From contig JAGLYF010000128.1 of the NCBI GenBank assembly GCA_023132435.1, positions 1 to 37,302 of the forward strand: a stretch of 37,302 nt of DNA, written 5' to 3'. The stretch comes from Calditrichia bacterium (lineage in GTDB: Bacteria; Calditrichota; Calditrichia; JAJRVZ01). The translations under genes were made by a program, and so were the position numbers. A model generated the notes under the pieces. That model saw only the letters and a program-made list of their open reading frames with translations. It was not told the DNA's origin and did no database searches. This document shows, piece after piece, positions 1-9,967 of this stretch (position 1 is the stretch's first letter; every line of letters starts with the position of its first letter).

Positions 1-820
1 AAGTTCCACCACCAAAATCAACCGGTTGTAATGTGTTGTCAAATACCATCGGTACACCACCGAGAAAAACACCATCGAGCGTATTTATAAAGGGGATATC
101 CGTTACATAAGGAATATTAGCCATAATAATCACCGTCTTCGGCAGATCATTTTGTAACTGGGTGAGGATTAATTCCATCCGGGTCTCAAAATCGGATTGG
201 GAGGTGATTTGGCCAAGGTCTCCTCCATCAAGAGCAGCGCCGAGTACATCATTATTACCTGCCCAAAGTAGCAGCACAGTTGGCTGTAATAGTGATACCT
301 GTTGTAGCTGGGTAGTGTTTAGTAAATTTGGATTGCGCAGGATCAGTTTGAAAAAAGGATTACCTGATTTTCCGTCAGGTCGATCGGAATCATCAATAGT
401 ATATAAGAGATCATATAGATCAGCGCCGGGTACTCCCAGGTTATCATATGGCCTTTCTAAAGGAAGATTTAAAAGAAGGTATATGGGATCTATAAGCAAA
501 GGATCTTGTGCAATATTTCCATCCTGGTCAAGATACATTGGAGACATACCTGCCGGTGAACCGATGCCCGGTTCCCCAATAATCGGTTGCTCAAATTGTG
601 AATTTTTCATCTGCTGTGCAATCAAATAGGGATAACTATTCATCTGAAAATCTTCCATTAGTCCCGATGACTGAAATCCCGCCGTCAAACTATTACCTAC
701 TGTGGCAATCGTTATATCATTTTTGAGTACGTTTAATGTTGGTGCTGACGGCTGATCAGGTGTACAGGCATAGAAGAAAGTCATACCTGCGATGAGTATA
801 AGTATTAGTATTTTTTTCAT
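1..820 (-). CDS. SGNH/GDSL-family hydrolase-like lipoprotein (C-terminus off the left edge)
   Basis: Reverse-strand translation from the ATG at 820: MKKILILILIAGMTFFYACTPDQPSAPTLNVLKNDITIATVGNSLTAGFQSSG... with a lipobox-like FYAC, a GNSLT block and a GNND block (WAGNNDVLGAAL). Open to the window edge, so missing from the ORF track. Confidence 0.75.
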   Translation of the reverse strand, partial: MKKILILILIAGMTFFYACTPDQPSAPTLNVLKNDITIATVGNSLTAGFQSSGLMEDFQMNSYPYLIAQQMKNSQFEQPIIGEPGIGSPAGMSPMYLDQDGNIAQDPLLIDPIYLLLNLPLERPYDNLGVPGADLYDLLYTIDDSDRPDGKSGNPFFKLILRNPNLLNTTQLQQVSLLQPTVLLLWAGNNDVLGAALDGGDLGQITSQSDFETRMELILTQLQNDLPKTVIIMANIPYVTDIPFINTLDGVFLGGVPMVFDNTLQPVDFGGGT

Positions 821-853
821 TATTTTTCTCCTGAAATATTGTTCTGAATCAGA

Positions 854-2119
854 TTACTCAAAATGATAACCGAAACTAACGAAAAATAAATTGGCGATCG
901 TAGCATAGCTTCCGTCAAATCCGTTATGGTTTTTGCCTTCTTCGTTTTCAACGGTTGAACGCTCACCAAAATCAACCAGCATGTAACCGGCGTCAAACTG
1001 CCATTTGTTCAGAGTATAACCTAATCCGATCGAAAAGTCATTACGGTCATTATCGGGCAGAAGCGGAGAGACTGATTCAATCGGTTGCGGTGTCTTATCG
1101 TATATATAGCCTCCGCGTAATTGCCAGTTTTCAGCAAAATCATAATGGACACCGATCCTGAATTGAATAGAATTTTCGTAACCTTCCGGAATTATTACTT
1201 CCCCAAGCTCTTCAAAATCCAGGACGATTTCATTAAAAACATCCCATTTATACCACATGAAATCTAATTCCGCACCAAAATTTTCTAAAAACTTGTAATA
1301 CATACCCACAGCAAAAAAACTGGGGAATGATAAAGAACCGTTTACTTTCTGATCGGTCAATAAAGATGCTGCAGCTGGAGCGGCATAGGTATCAAGAATT
1401 GTGAAAGTGGCATCACCATCATCCATTTTATTTTTTACCGAGTGGCGGTACAATGCACCAAAACCAAGATTTTCAGAACGATACATTGCACTGAGTGTAA
1501 ATCCTACGGCAGGACTTGTACTACCCTCAATCTTCGATTTGGCAATTTCAAGTCCATTTGAACTTTCGTCATCAAAATTCTTCACATATTGTTCTAAAGT
1601 TATAGCTCCTATAACAATATCAGCACCGGCACTGATACTAAAAGAATCGTTTAGTTTATAAGCGAAAACCGGCGAAATATAAAATGATTTTAAATCAGTA
1701 TTAAACGCAACATATCGACCGGGAAAATTTTCTTCCCATTCCAAACCTAAGCCAAAGGGATTGGTCACACCAATACCGGCATACATACTTTCATTAAACT
1801 GGTAGGTAAAATAAATTCCTATCGGATGGTGAATTCTATCAACGGATTGATGTTGCTCATTATGAAATATCGGCTCGGCTCCGGTGTATTTATTAGTTGA
1901 AGAAATTAAAGTAACACCTCCGTAAAAGTGAGCTCCGTCATCCAGGAATGCGATACCAGATGGATTGTAGAAAACAGTAGAAGCATCCCAGGCACGAGCG
2001 ACTGCGGCACCGGCCATTGCAGAGGAAGCCGCACCAAATTCATACAGTCCAAACCCTCCTGCGGCTGCCCATCCGACCATAAGAAAAATAAGTAATATAG
2101 ATAGTACTTTTCCGTTCAT
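854..2119 (-). CDS. OmpP1/FadL/TodX-family outer membrane protein
   Basis: 421 aa with signal peptide; GLYEFGAASSAMAGAAVARAWDASTVFYNPSGIAFL is the typical FadL N-terminus; beta-barrel-like C-terminus ending in FGYHFE. Confidence 0.88.
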   Translation of the reverse strand: MNGKVLSILLIFLMVGWAAAGGFGLYEFGAASSAMAGAAVARAWDASTVFYNPSGIAFLDDGAHFYGGVTLISSTNKYTGAEPIFHNEQHQSVDRIHHPIGIYFTYQFNESMYAGIGVTNPFGLGLEWEENFPGRYVAFNTDLKSFYISPVFAYKLNDSFSISAGADIVIGAITLEQYVKNFDDESSNGLEIAKSKIEGSTSPAVGFTLSAMYRSENLGFGALYRHSVKNKMDDGDATFTILDTYAAPAAASLLTDQKVNGSLSFPSFFAVGMYYKFLENFGAELDFMWYKWDVFNEIVLDFEELGEVIIPEGYENSIQFRIGVHYDFAENWQLRGGYIYDKTPQPIESVSPLLPDNDRNDFSIGLGYTLNKWQFDAGYMLVDFGERSTVENEEGKNHNGFDGSYATIANLFFVSFGYHFE

Positions 2120-2425
2120 AAGACCTCCTGCAAAATTTTAATAGATGGAAAATAAGAAGACGGTAAGATGAAACATGGGATGATTCTAACCAAAAAGCTG
2201 AGAAAAGTCAAGAAAAAAGGATCGGTTCTGATGATTATGTGAATATTAGTTACATTTCAAAGATTGCTTAAAATCACAGAAAAATCTAAAAAAAACGATA
2301 ATAGGGTGATTTTTATTTTCTCATATATTATCTTAAGGCAGGTGCTCGTAATAATCGAACATTTCAGATTGAACAAATCTACAGTAATTCAGAATAGAGG
2401 ATGTAACTATATTCATGGAGGCGTT

Positions 2426-2974
2426 TTGGCTCGATCGGTATTCATAGCAGTTATTCTGATTTTAAGTAGTATCGTTTTTGCTCAACAAACAGAGGATCCA
2501 TTGTGTATTGACTGTGAAGCCCCCACGTTCTCCCTGCCATCACTCGATCAGGAATATGTATCTTTACGTGATTTTTGTGGACAAAAATTACGGAAGCCAT
2601 GGATCAATAAAACCAAACATGTTGTGGTCTTAAGTTTTTTTGCTACCTGGTGTAAACCCTGTAAAGCGGAAATACCACATCTGACAAAATTAATGGATGA
2701 GTTTAAAGACCAACCGGTAAAATTCTTTTTGATCGATGTGGGGGAGGAGAGGGAAAAAATCTTAAATTTTGTTAATTCTGAGGGTATTGAAATTCCGGTT
2801 TTGCTGGATCGGTATCAAAAAACCGCGCAACGATTTGACGCTCTCACATTGCCCCGGCTGTTTGTATTAGATAAAAATGGATTAATTCAGCGAAAACAAA
2901 AAGGATTTTCCAATCCGCAGGATTTTGAGATTGAGATGAGAGAATTGATCACACTATTACTTGAAGAAAGTTAA
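2426..2974 (+). CDS. TlpA-like thioredoxin-fold protein (secreted/periplasmic)
   Basis: ORF 2264..2974. A TTG start at 2426 (preceded by GGAGGC) gives signal peptide MARSVFIAVILILSSIVFAQ. FFATWCKPCKAEIPHL contains the CxxC (WCKPC) motif. Confidence 0.82.
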   Translation: MARSVFIAVILILSSIVFAQQTEDPLCIDCEAPTFSLPSLDQEYVSLRDFCGQKLRKPWINKTKHVVVLSFFATWCKPCKAEIPHLTKLMDEFKDQPVKFFLIDVGEEREKILNFVNSEGIEIPVLLDRYQKTAQRFDALTLPRLFVLDKNGLIQRKQKGFSNPQDFEIEMRELITLLLEES

Positions 2975-2990
2975 ATACGTAAAACAATTA

Positions 2991-3135
2991 ACCACGGATT
3001 TACACTGAAAAATACACGGAATTAATTTAGAAGAGAGATAATAATATTATTACAATTTTTGATTTAATTAATTCCTGAAGTTTTACGAAATATATTAGTT
3101 ACTTTTTTCCGTGCTACTCCGTGTGATTCTGTGGT
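2991..3135. repeat. Dispersed intergenic inverted-repeat element, family B (accacgga...tgtggt)
   Basis: accacggatttacactgaaaaatacacggaatt ... ttccgtgctactccgtgtgattctgtggt. Confidence 0.7.
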
Positions 3136-3241
3136 AAATAGTTTTAAAAAATTTATCAGATAGTTCGATTTAAAAAAATAACTTGCTTTCCAATATAATA
3201 AGTTTAAATTAATGTATCTAATAACCTGCAAATTAAGTATC

Positions 3242-3643
3242 ATGAAATTTACTGCTTCCATAATATTAGTCCTGTTTTTTGTCGTGTCACTGGCCTTTGC
3301 CAATTTTATATTTCTTGAATACGAAGCTAATCCTTATAATAATAGTGTTCTCATTGAATGGGTAACAAAGTCAGAGTCAGGTGTCGCCCGATTTGTGATT
3401 TTACGCAGTCCTGATGATCGGAATTTTAAGGAGATTGGTACAGTTGAATCTGAAGGAGCTGGAAATAATTATTCCTTTACAGATGATAATGATCTCTACA
3501 AAGATAGTCAGACATTTTTCTACAAGTTAAAAGCAGTGAGATCTGATAACTCTTTGATTGAAGAAACAGAATCACTCATTGTACATCCAAACATCTCTGG
3601 CATCTATCGTACATGGGGTGGGATAAAAGCGCTTTTTAAATAA
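3242..3643 (+). CDS. Small secreted protein with fibronectin-III-like domain
   Basis: ATG at 3242 gives signal peptide MKFTASIILVLFFVVSLAFA, then ...VLIEWVTKSESGVARFVILRSPDDRNFKEIG...YSFTDDN, typical of FnIII-like modules in FCB secreted proteins. Confidence 0.55.
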   Translation: MKFTASIILVLFFVVSLAFANFIFLEYEANPYNNSVLIEWVTKSESGVARFVILRSPDDRNFKEIGTVESEGAGNNYSFTDDNDLYKDSQTFFYKLKAVRSDNSLIEETESLIVHPNISGIYRTWGGIKALFK

Positions 3644-3670
3644 AATATTCCCGAAATAGATTATAGAATA

Positions 3671-3700
3671 CCCTTTTCAATTGAGAAGGGTTTTTTTTTG
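3671..3700 (+). terminator. Rho-independent terminator
   Basis: cccttttcaattgagaaggg followed by a run of T. Confidence 0.8.
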
Positions 3701-3740
3701 CCTGAAAAATCATCTTTCGCCACGACATAAATGTTTTTAT

Positions 3741-3826
3741 CCACGAATTTCACGAATTTTCACGAAATTCTATTTAAATTTATAGATATATTCGTGTTAA
3801 TTTGTGCTAATTAGTGTAATTCGTGG
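3741..3826. repeat. Dispersed intergenic inverted-repeat element, family A, copy 1
   Basis: ccacgaatttcacgaattttcacgaaattc...attagtgtaattcgtgg; near-identical to the copy at 23490-23576. Confidence 0.85.
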
Positions 3827-3888
3827 AGAAATCTTTTGCGGCGTTGTAATAATTGACTTATTCTGGCTAAAATATAAGGTTGTAAGGA

Positions 3889-5226
3889 TTGATTATGATG
3901 TTTGAAAAATTTTTCAAGTTTAAGGAATTGAACACGAATCTAAGACAAGAATTTATTGGGGGCAGTACAACTTTTCTCACAATGGCATATATAATATTTG
4001 TTCAACCGACAGTTTTATCGGCAGCCGGGATGGACTTTGGTGCCGTGATGGTTGCAACTTGTATTTCCAGTGCTGTTGCTATACTGGTTATGGGATTTTA
4101 TGCCAGATACCCAATTGCCCTGGCTCCGGGAATGGGGCAAAACTTCTTTTTTGCCTATACTGTTGTATTAACCATGGGTATCAGTTGGCAAACCACACTG
4201 GGCGTTGTGTTTATTGCCGGTTTTATTTTTATAGTTTTATCATTTTTTGGGATTAGAGAGAAAATTATCAACGTTATTCCGGATTCACTCAAAAATGCCA
4301 TTGCAGTGGGTATCGGATTGATGATCACTCTGGCCGGTTTGGAATGGGCAGGTCTGGTTGTGGATCATCCTGTACTTCTTGTTTCACTAGGTGACCTTTC
4401 TGAACCAACAACACAACTTGCTCTACTCGGACTTGGTCTTACATCGATATTGCTGATCAATAAAGTTCGGGGGGCTATGTTGATCGGAATTTTGATAACT
4501 ACTTTGGTAGGTGTGCTAAGTGGTCTTATTCCTTATGAAGGGATCATAAGTTCACCTCCATCTCTGGAACCAACCTTGTTTAAACTGGATATTATTGGGG
4601 CTTTACAATTCGATCTGATCGTCGTTATTTTTACTTTTCTTATTCTTGACCTGTTTGATACGATAGGTACTTTGATCGGAGTTGCCAGTGAAGCCGATCT
4701 TCTTAAGGATGGAAAACTCCCACGAGCGAAAAATGCACTACTCTCCGATGCGATCGGAACAGTGATCGGGGCAATTTGCGGCACATCGACAGTAACAAGT
4801 TATGTGGAAAGTGCGGCTGGCGTGGCAAGTGGTGCTCGTACAGGCCTGGCAAATGTATTCACGGCCGCATTATTTATCATAGCTTTATTTTTTTATCCTT
4901 TGATCCAAATGATCGGAGGAGGTGTTGAGATTAGCGAGGGTGTTCGTCACTATCCGGCAATTGCTCCGATATTGGTTTTAGTAGGAACCTATATGATCAA
5001 AGGGGTACGAAAGATTCCCTGGGATGATCTTTCAGAGAGTATTCCTGCCTTCATAACGATTATCTTTATACCTTTCTCATTCCGGATCACGGAGGGTATT
5101 GCTTTTGGATTTATTAGTTATACCTTACTAAAATTATTTGCTGGAAAAGGAAGAGAGGTTCCGTTACTGATGTGGATATTTGCGGTAATTTTTCTGTTGC
5201 GTTATATCTTTATCGGAACAAATTAA
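3889..5226 (+). CDS. NCS2-family (AzgA/PbuG-like) purine permease
   Basis: 445 aa; N-terminal EFIGGSTTFLTMAYIIFVQP, PGMGQNFFFAYTVV, and DLFDTIGTLIGVA are typical of AzgA-type permeases. Start may be 3895. Confidence 0.92.
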   Translation: MIMMFEKFFKFKELNTNLRQEFIGGSTTFLTMAYIIFVQPTVLSAAGMDFGAVMVATCISSAVAILVMGFYARYPIALAPGMGQNFFFAYTVVLTMGISWQTTLGVVFIAGFIFIVLSFFGIREKIINVIPDSLKNAIAVGIGLMITLAGLEWAGLVVDHPVLLVSLGDLSEPTTQLALLGLGLTSILLINKVRGAMLIGILITTLVGVLSGLIPYEGIISSPPSLEPTLFKLDIIGALQFDLIVVIFTFLILDLFDTIGTLIGVASEADLLKDGKLPRAKNALLSDAIGTVIGAICGTSTVTSYVESAAGVASGARTGLANVFTAALFIIALFFYPLIQMIGGGVEISEGVRHYPAIAPILVLVGTYMIKGVRKIPWDDLSESIPAFITIIFIPFSFRITEGIAFGFISYTLLKLFAGKGREVPLLMWIFAVIFLLRYIFIGTN

Positions 5227-5228
5227 TC

Positions 5229-6602
5229 TCAGGACTCATACCCAAACTGTTTTAACTTCCTGTACATTGTTGCCCTGCTGATGCCAAGTAACTTAGCTGC
5301 TTCTGCTGCATTCCGGTCGGAATGAAGATAAGCTTTTTCAATTGCCTGTTTTTCAATTTCATCAAGCGGTGTAAACTCCCCGTTTGTCGACCGTGTTTTA
5401 ACCCCAGTTGCTGTCCCGGATTCATCCTCCTCAACCCGGGATTTTTCCTCAAATTTACCGAATTCTACTTCATCAATGAGATCAGTGTTCACACGTACCG
5501 CTGTTCTACGCACGACATTTTTCAATTCTCTGATATTCCCGGGCCATGAATATTGAGCCATAGATTGTATTGCATTTTTACTGAACCGTTTAGGACTAAT
5601 GTTGTTAGATTCACAAAATTCTTTTAAAAAATATTGAGCCAGCAAAGGTAGATCTTCTTTCCGTTCACGCAAGGGAGGAAGATATATGGGATACTCCTCC
5701 AATCTGAAATAAAGATCCTTCCTGAATTTATTTTCTGTTGCTGCCTTGGACAAATCGTGGTTAGTGGCAGAGATAACACGGAAGTTAATCGGGCGTTCTT
5801 CCTTTTCGCCTACCCGGCGGACCTTTTTTTCCTCCAGAATTCGCAGGACTTTTGCCTGAATCTCCAATTCCATATCACCGATTTCATCTAGAAAAATAGT
5901 GCCCTTGTCAGCCTGCTCAAAATATCCAGCCCGGTCTTCGGTTGCTCCGGTAAACGATCCCTTCTTATGTCCAAACAACAAACTTTCTGCCAGTTCACTG
6001 GTTATCGCAGAACAGTTTACTGCTATAAACGGGCCTTCGCGCCGTTTGCTGCCCTGATGTAATGCTTTGGCCACCAATTCTTTCCCGGTTCCGCTTTCTC
6101 CGATAATCATCACATTGATGTCTGTTTCAAGGACCCTGTTTACTAATTCAAATACTTCGTTGACTTTTTCACTTTCACCGACAATATCGGAAAAAAGCTC
6201 GCTTTGCCGGAGTTTGTCCTGCAATTCTGTTACTTCTTCTTTAAGATTAGAAAGGTCTAAAGCATTACGCAGAACTGTAGAAAGGCGGTCGAAATCGAGT
6301 GGCTTGGTCAGATAATCAAAAGCACCCATCTTTATCGCTTTAACCGCCATGTCCAGATCGTAAAGGGCTGTTACCATAATGACCGGTAATTCGGAAAAAT
6401 TTTTCCGGGCATATTCCAATACTTCAAGGCCATCTTTTTCAGGCATTTTTATATCAAGGAGCACAGCCCTTATTTCCGGAGTAAGTTTTTTAATTGCATC
6501 TTCTCCGTCAGAAGCAAGGACAGGTGAGTATCCCAATTCCTGTACCATATGTGTATGAAGTTTCAGTATGCTAGGCTCATCATCTGCGATTAATATGTTC
6601 AC
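5229..6602 (-). CDS. Sigma-54-dependent NtrC-family response regulator
   Basis: 457 aa; REC (LLDIKMPEKDG), AAA+ Walker A GESGTGKE, GSFTGA loop, C-terminal Fis-like HTH (AAEAAKLLGISRATMYRKLKQFG). Confidence 0.95.
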   Translation of the reverse strand: MNILIADDEPSILKLHTHMVQELGYSPVLASDGEDAIKKLTPEIRAVLLDIKMPEKDGLEVLEYARKNFSELPVIMVTALYDLDMAVKAIKMGAFDYLTKPLDFDRLSTVLRNALDLSNLKEEVTELQDKLRQSELFSDIVGESEKVNEVFELVNRVLETDINVMIIGESGTGKELVAKALHQGSKRREGPFIAVNCSAITSELAESLLFGHKKGSFTGATEDRAGYFEQADKGTIFLDEIGDMELEIQAKVLRILEEKKVRRVGEKEERPINFRVISATNHDLSKAATENKFRKDLYFRLEEYPIYLPPLRERKEDLPLLAQYFLKEFCESNNISPKRFSKNAIQSMAQYSWPGNIRELKNVVRRTAVRVNTDLIDEVEFGKFEEKSRVEEDESGTATGVKTRSTNGEFTPLDEIEKQAIEKAYLHSDRNAAEAAKLLGISRATMYRKLKQFGYES

Positions 6603-6617
6603 AGCTATACCCTGTAC

Positions 6618-6998
6618 TTATTCCTTATTCCCAAGAAAGTTAGAGATCGTCAAAAGCAAAAGCTCCGGCTCAAACGGTTTGATGAGAAAATGATTGACAC
6701 CTAATCCCATTCCCCTGAATTTATCATCTGTTTGAGTTTTTGCTGTTAAAAAAATAAATGGAATATCTCTGAAATTTTCGTTACTGATCAGGTTTTCACG
6801 AAGTTCATATCCGTCCATTTCAGGCATAGATATATCACTGATTATCAGATCCGGTCGTTGTCTGTTACAGAACTCTAATGCCAGTTTTCCATTCTTAACG
6901 GAAGAAAATATATACCCCTCCTGTTCAAGATTATATTTAATGAGAGTAACCATACTCTCTTCGTCTTCGACCAGTAAAATCGTATATTTTTTACTCAC
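6618..6998 (-). CDS. Single-domain response regulator
   Basis: 126 aa REC domain: LLVEDEE, phosphoacceptor in DLIISDISMPEMDG, conserved Thr and Lys (FLTAK, LIKPF). Confidence 0.92.
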   Translation of the reverse strand: MSKKYTILLVEDEESMVTLIKYNLEQEGYIFSSVKNGKLALEFCNRQRPDLIISDISMPEMDGYELRENLISNENFRDIPFIFLTAKTQTDDKFRGMGLGVNHFLIKPFEPELLLLTISNFLGNKE

Positions 6999-8631
6999 TA
7001 TTCTCTTCCATATTTTGAATAGAAAAAATCACCCGAACTGTTGTTCCTTTATTTTCTTCACTGTCAATCTCGATCTTTGCCTTATGGGCATCGAGAATCT
7101 CCTTCACAATCGATAGACCAAGTCCTGTACCTTTAATTTCTAATCCGGGCCGGTATACACGATAAAATTTATCAAAAACTTTGTCCTTTTCTTTGTCAGG
7201 AATACCAATTCCTGTATCGCTTATCTCGAGGATGATATCGGTATCAGTTTTGATCAGGCGAACGCGAATCTGACCATCATTGGGAGTAAATTTAATCGCA
7301 TTACCGAACAAATTCGATAAGACTTGTTTAAGTGCATCAGGATCGGCAAAAATTTCATAACGTTCATCAGAAAATTTGTGAAAAACTTCTATGCCTTTTT
7401 CTTCGGCTTGAATTTTGTGTACTTCAAGAATTTCTGAAATTATTGGCTGGCTATCTACTTTGCGCATTCTGTAGGTAAAACGTCCGGATTCAATCCGGGA
7501 AATATTCAGAATGTCCTCAATTAATTTTGATAATCGTTGACTTTCCTGGTAAATAATGTTTATAAATTCTTCTTTAATCGCTTCGTTCATTTTTTTGTCG
7601 CGCAAAATTGTACTTGAAAAGCCTAAGATGGAAGCGAGTGGTGTTCTCAGTTCATGGGAAACACTGGAGACAAAATCACTTTTCATGCGGTCACTCTCAC
7701 GTAGAGTTTCTTCAGCATGTTTTCTGACCGTGACATCGCGCATGGATCCTTCAATGGCAACCGGATTACCATAACTGTCAAAAACCAGATGCGCATTTAC
7801 GGAAGTGAATACCTCTTTTCCGAGCCTGTCCTTTAGGCGTAAATCGAAATCTTCGATTTCTTTTTTTTCCTTTAATGCCTGCAACAGCCTGGGATGATCC
7901 ATAGGATCATTATAAATAGTTGTTACGGGTTTGCCCAGTAAGTTTCCCCGATGATTATCAGTGTAACGGGAAATTGATGGGCTGACCTCGAGTATATTTC
8001 CCTGAAGATCGGTCTGGTAAAATACATCCTGGACATTTTCAAAAATCGTTCGATATTTTGTTTCGCTTTCACTTAAGGCATTTTGTGACTTTTCCAGTTC
8101 AAGGGTTTTTTGTCTTAACTCACGATTTATATCGATTGCTATTTTATGTGCTTTTTTCAGTTCTCTGTTTTGTAAACAGGCATTACAGGCCACCGCCAGT
8201 TTTGCGTTTAATGGGCTGATGGATTTAATAATTTGTGTATTCAATTCGCCGTTTGGCCTGATAAGAATAAGCATTCCAAAACCCGGTAGATCGAGCAGAT
8301 GGTAAAAGTCACTTCCTTCACCACCACCAATAAGAGGTAATTTCTTCTTAAAGGTGTTTAACTGATTTTCATTAAACGATGGTGAAAGAAGATCAATAAT
8401 TCTAAGATAAACACCGTTCTCCTGAATGCTTCGAGGGGTGATATAAACTTTTCGAAAAACAAATCTGTTCGTGGATCTTTCTTGAAGATGTAGAATAGCG
8501 CTGGCGGTACAGTTGAGGTTTTTCAGGTAGGAAGTCAGAGCCACCTTGAGCATTTTATTCATGTCCAGGGTAAGCCCAATTGACATGGCGATTTCGTAAT
8601 ATAATTGAATGAGATCAATCGGTTTAGCCAC
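6991..8631 (-). CDS. PAS-domain sensor histidine kinase (no obvious transmembrane segments)
   Basis: 546 aa; PAS region (YRTIFENVQDVFYQTDLQGNILEVSPSISRYT), H-box SSVSHELRTPLASILGFS, HATPase motifs (NLFGNAIKFTPNDG, DTGIGIPDKEKDKVFDKFYRV, GTGLGLSIVKEI). Overlaps the downstream REC gene by 8 nt. GTG start. Confidence 0.94.
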   Translation of the reverse strand: MAKPIDLIQLYYEIAMSIGLTLDMNKMLKVALTSYLKNLNCTASAILHLQERSTNRFVFRKVYITPRSIQENGVYLRIIDLLSPSFNENQLNTFKKKLPLIGGGEGSDFYHLLDLPGFGMLILIRPNGELNTQIIKSISPLNAKLAVACNACLQNRELKKAHKIAIDINRELRQKTLELEKSQNALSESETKYRTIFENVQDVFYQTDLQGNILEVSPSISRYTDNHRGNLLGKPVTTIYNDPMDHPRLLQALKEKKEIEDFDLRLKDRLGKEVFTSVNAHLVFDSYGNPVAIEGSMRDVTVRKHAEETLRESDRMKSDFVSSVSHELRTPLASILGFSSTILRDKKMNEAIKEEFINIIYQESQRLSKLIEDILNISRIESGRFTYRMRKVDSQPIISEILEVHKIQAEEKGIEVFHKFSDERYEIFADPDALKQVLSNLFGNAIKFTPNDGQIRVRLIKTDTDIILEISDTGIGIPDKEKDKVFDKFYRVYRPGLEIKGTGLGLSIVKEILDAHKAKIEIDSEENKGTTVRVIFSIQNMEENSE

Positions 8632-8673
8632 GGGCGCAATTACTCCTGTTAAACAACAGGAATATAGATATAA

Positions 8674-8707
8674 AAAAAGTAAAAAGTAAAAAGTAAAAAG
8701 TAAAAAG
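8674..8707. repeat. Heptanucleotide tandem repeat (aaaaagt) x about 4.9
   Basis: Direct reading: aaaaagt aaaaagt aaaaagt aaaaagt aaaaag. Confidence 0.9.
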
Positions 8708-8884
8708 ATGATGATTTTGATTTTCTTTCCTTTTTATTCTAATTTTGGCAAACCTCTTGGATATCCTATTCCTCACACAATTATTCAGAGGTTGATTTCT
8801 TCTGATGACATAACAATATGTGTTCCTGTGCGTCAGTGTATAAAATAAAAAATTTAGAATTTCATTTATTAGGATTTACTCAAG

Positions 8885-9949
8885 ATGAAAAAAGCCAAAT
8901 TGGTTCTGGAAGATGGTACAATTTATAATGGATTTTCGTTTGGGGCAGAAAAAAGTACCAATGGAGAAGTCGTATTTAATACTGGTATGGTTGGATATCC
9001 GGAAGCCTTAACCGATCCATCTTATCGCGGTCAAATTTTGACTCTCACCTATCCTTTAATTGGTAATTATGGTATCCCGGATAAAGAGAGAGAAAATGGG
9101 CTTTATAAAAATTTTGAATCAGAAGAGATACAGGCATCTGCTCTGGTCGTTAGTGAGTATGAAAAAAAATATTTCCACTGGAGTGCGGTCAAATCACTCT
9201 CCGAGTGGCTTAAAGAACAAAAAATTCCGGCTATTTATGATATAGATACCCGGGCCCTGACGAAAAAATTGCGTTCGCAAGGTACCCGGTTGGGGAAAAT
9301 TATCATTAATAAAAAAACTGATCCCGGTTTTAAAGATCCAAATAAACAAAATCTGGTTGCTGAGGTAAGCGTTCCTGAACCTGTTGAATATATTAAAGGA
9401 AAGAAGACGGTAATCATCATTGATTGTGGGGTGAAAAACAATATCATTCAATCATTTTTACGAAGAGATGTATCTGTCATTCGATTGCCCTGGAATTTTG
9501 ACTTTAGTAATCAACAGGCGGATGGAATTATCGTATCAAACGGACCTGGTGATCCGACGATGTGTCCGGAAACCGTTGAAAATATCAAGCGGGCTATGAA
9601 TTCAAATCGTCCAATACTGGGAATCTGTCTTGGATCCCAGTTGCTTGGACTGGCGGCGGGCGCCAAAACTTACAAATTAAAGTACGGGCATCGCGGGCAA
9701 AATCAACCCTGCTCGGAAATGGGAACAAAACGCTGCTATATTACCTCACAAAACCATGGATATGCTATCGATTCAAAATCTTTACCCGAAGACTGGCGGG
9801 AGTGGTTTTATAATGATAATGATGGAACCAATGAAGGACTCTTGCATATTTCTAAGCCATTTTTTGGTGCCCAATTTCACCCGGAAGCATCACCCGGACC
9901 GGATGACACGGAATTTCTATTTGATATGTTTATCCGGGCAATGAATTAA
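8885..9949 (+). CDS. carA: Carbamoyl-phosphate synthase small subunit
   Basis: 354 aa; KKAKLVLEDGTIYNGFSFGAEKSTNGEVVFNTGMVGYPEALTDPSYRGQIL; class I GATase ILGICLGSQLLGLAAGA and FGAQFHPEASPGP. Confidence 0.97.
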   Translation: MKKAKLVLEDGTIYNGFSFGAEKSTNGEVVFNTGMVGYPEALTDPSYRGQILTLTYPLIGNYGIPDKERENGLYKNFESEEIQASALVVSEYEKKYFHWSAVKSLSEWLKEQKIPAIYDIDTRALTKKLRSQGTRLGKIIINKKTDPGFKDPNKQNLVAEVSVPEPVEYIKGKKTVIIIDCGVKNNIIQSFLRRDVSVIRLPWNFDFSNQQADGIIVSNGPGDPTMCPETVENIKRAMNSNRPILGICLGSQLLGLAAGAKTYKLKYGHRGQNQPCSEMGTKRCYITSQNHGYAIDSKSLPEDWREWFYNDNDGTNEGLLHISKPFFGAQFHPEASPGPDDTEFLFDMFIRAMN

Positions 9950-9967
9950 TTGTAGAAGGAATCATAA

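Noticed and set aside
162-629. 155-aa plus-strand ORF in the track
   Set aside because: Antisense to the SGNH-hydrolase-like reading frame on the minus strand (1-820), which has clear family motifs; the plus-strand product is low-complexity and Ser/Pro-rich.
3064-3303. 79-aa minus-strand ORF
   Set aside because: Lies over the family B inverted repeat and the start of the FnIII-like gene; no domain signal.
3640-3889. Purine riboswitch upstream of the NCS2 permease
   Set aside because: The region is explained by a terminator and a dispersed repeat; no purine-riboswitch core was recognised.
4533-4784. Antisense ORFs within conserved genes (for example 4533-4784, 6067-6315, 10159-10416, 13795-14103, 26429-26683, 34154-34426)
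   Set aside because: All overlap strongly supported CDSs on the opposite strand and show composition typical of shadow ORFs.
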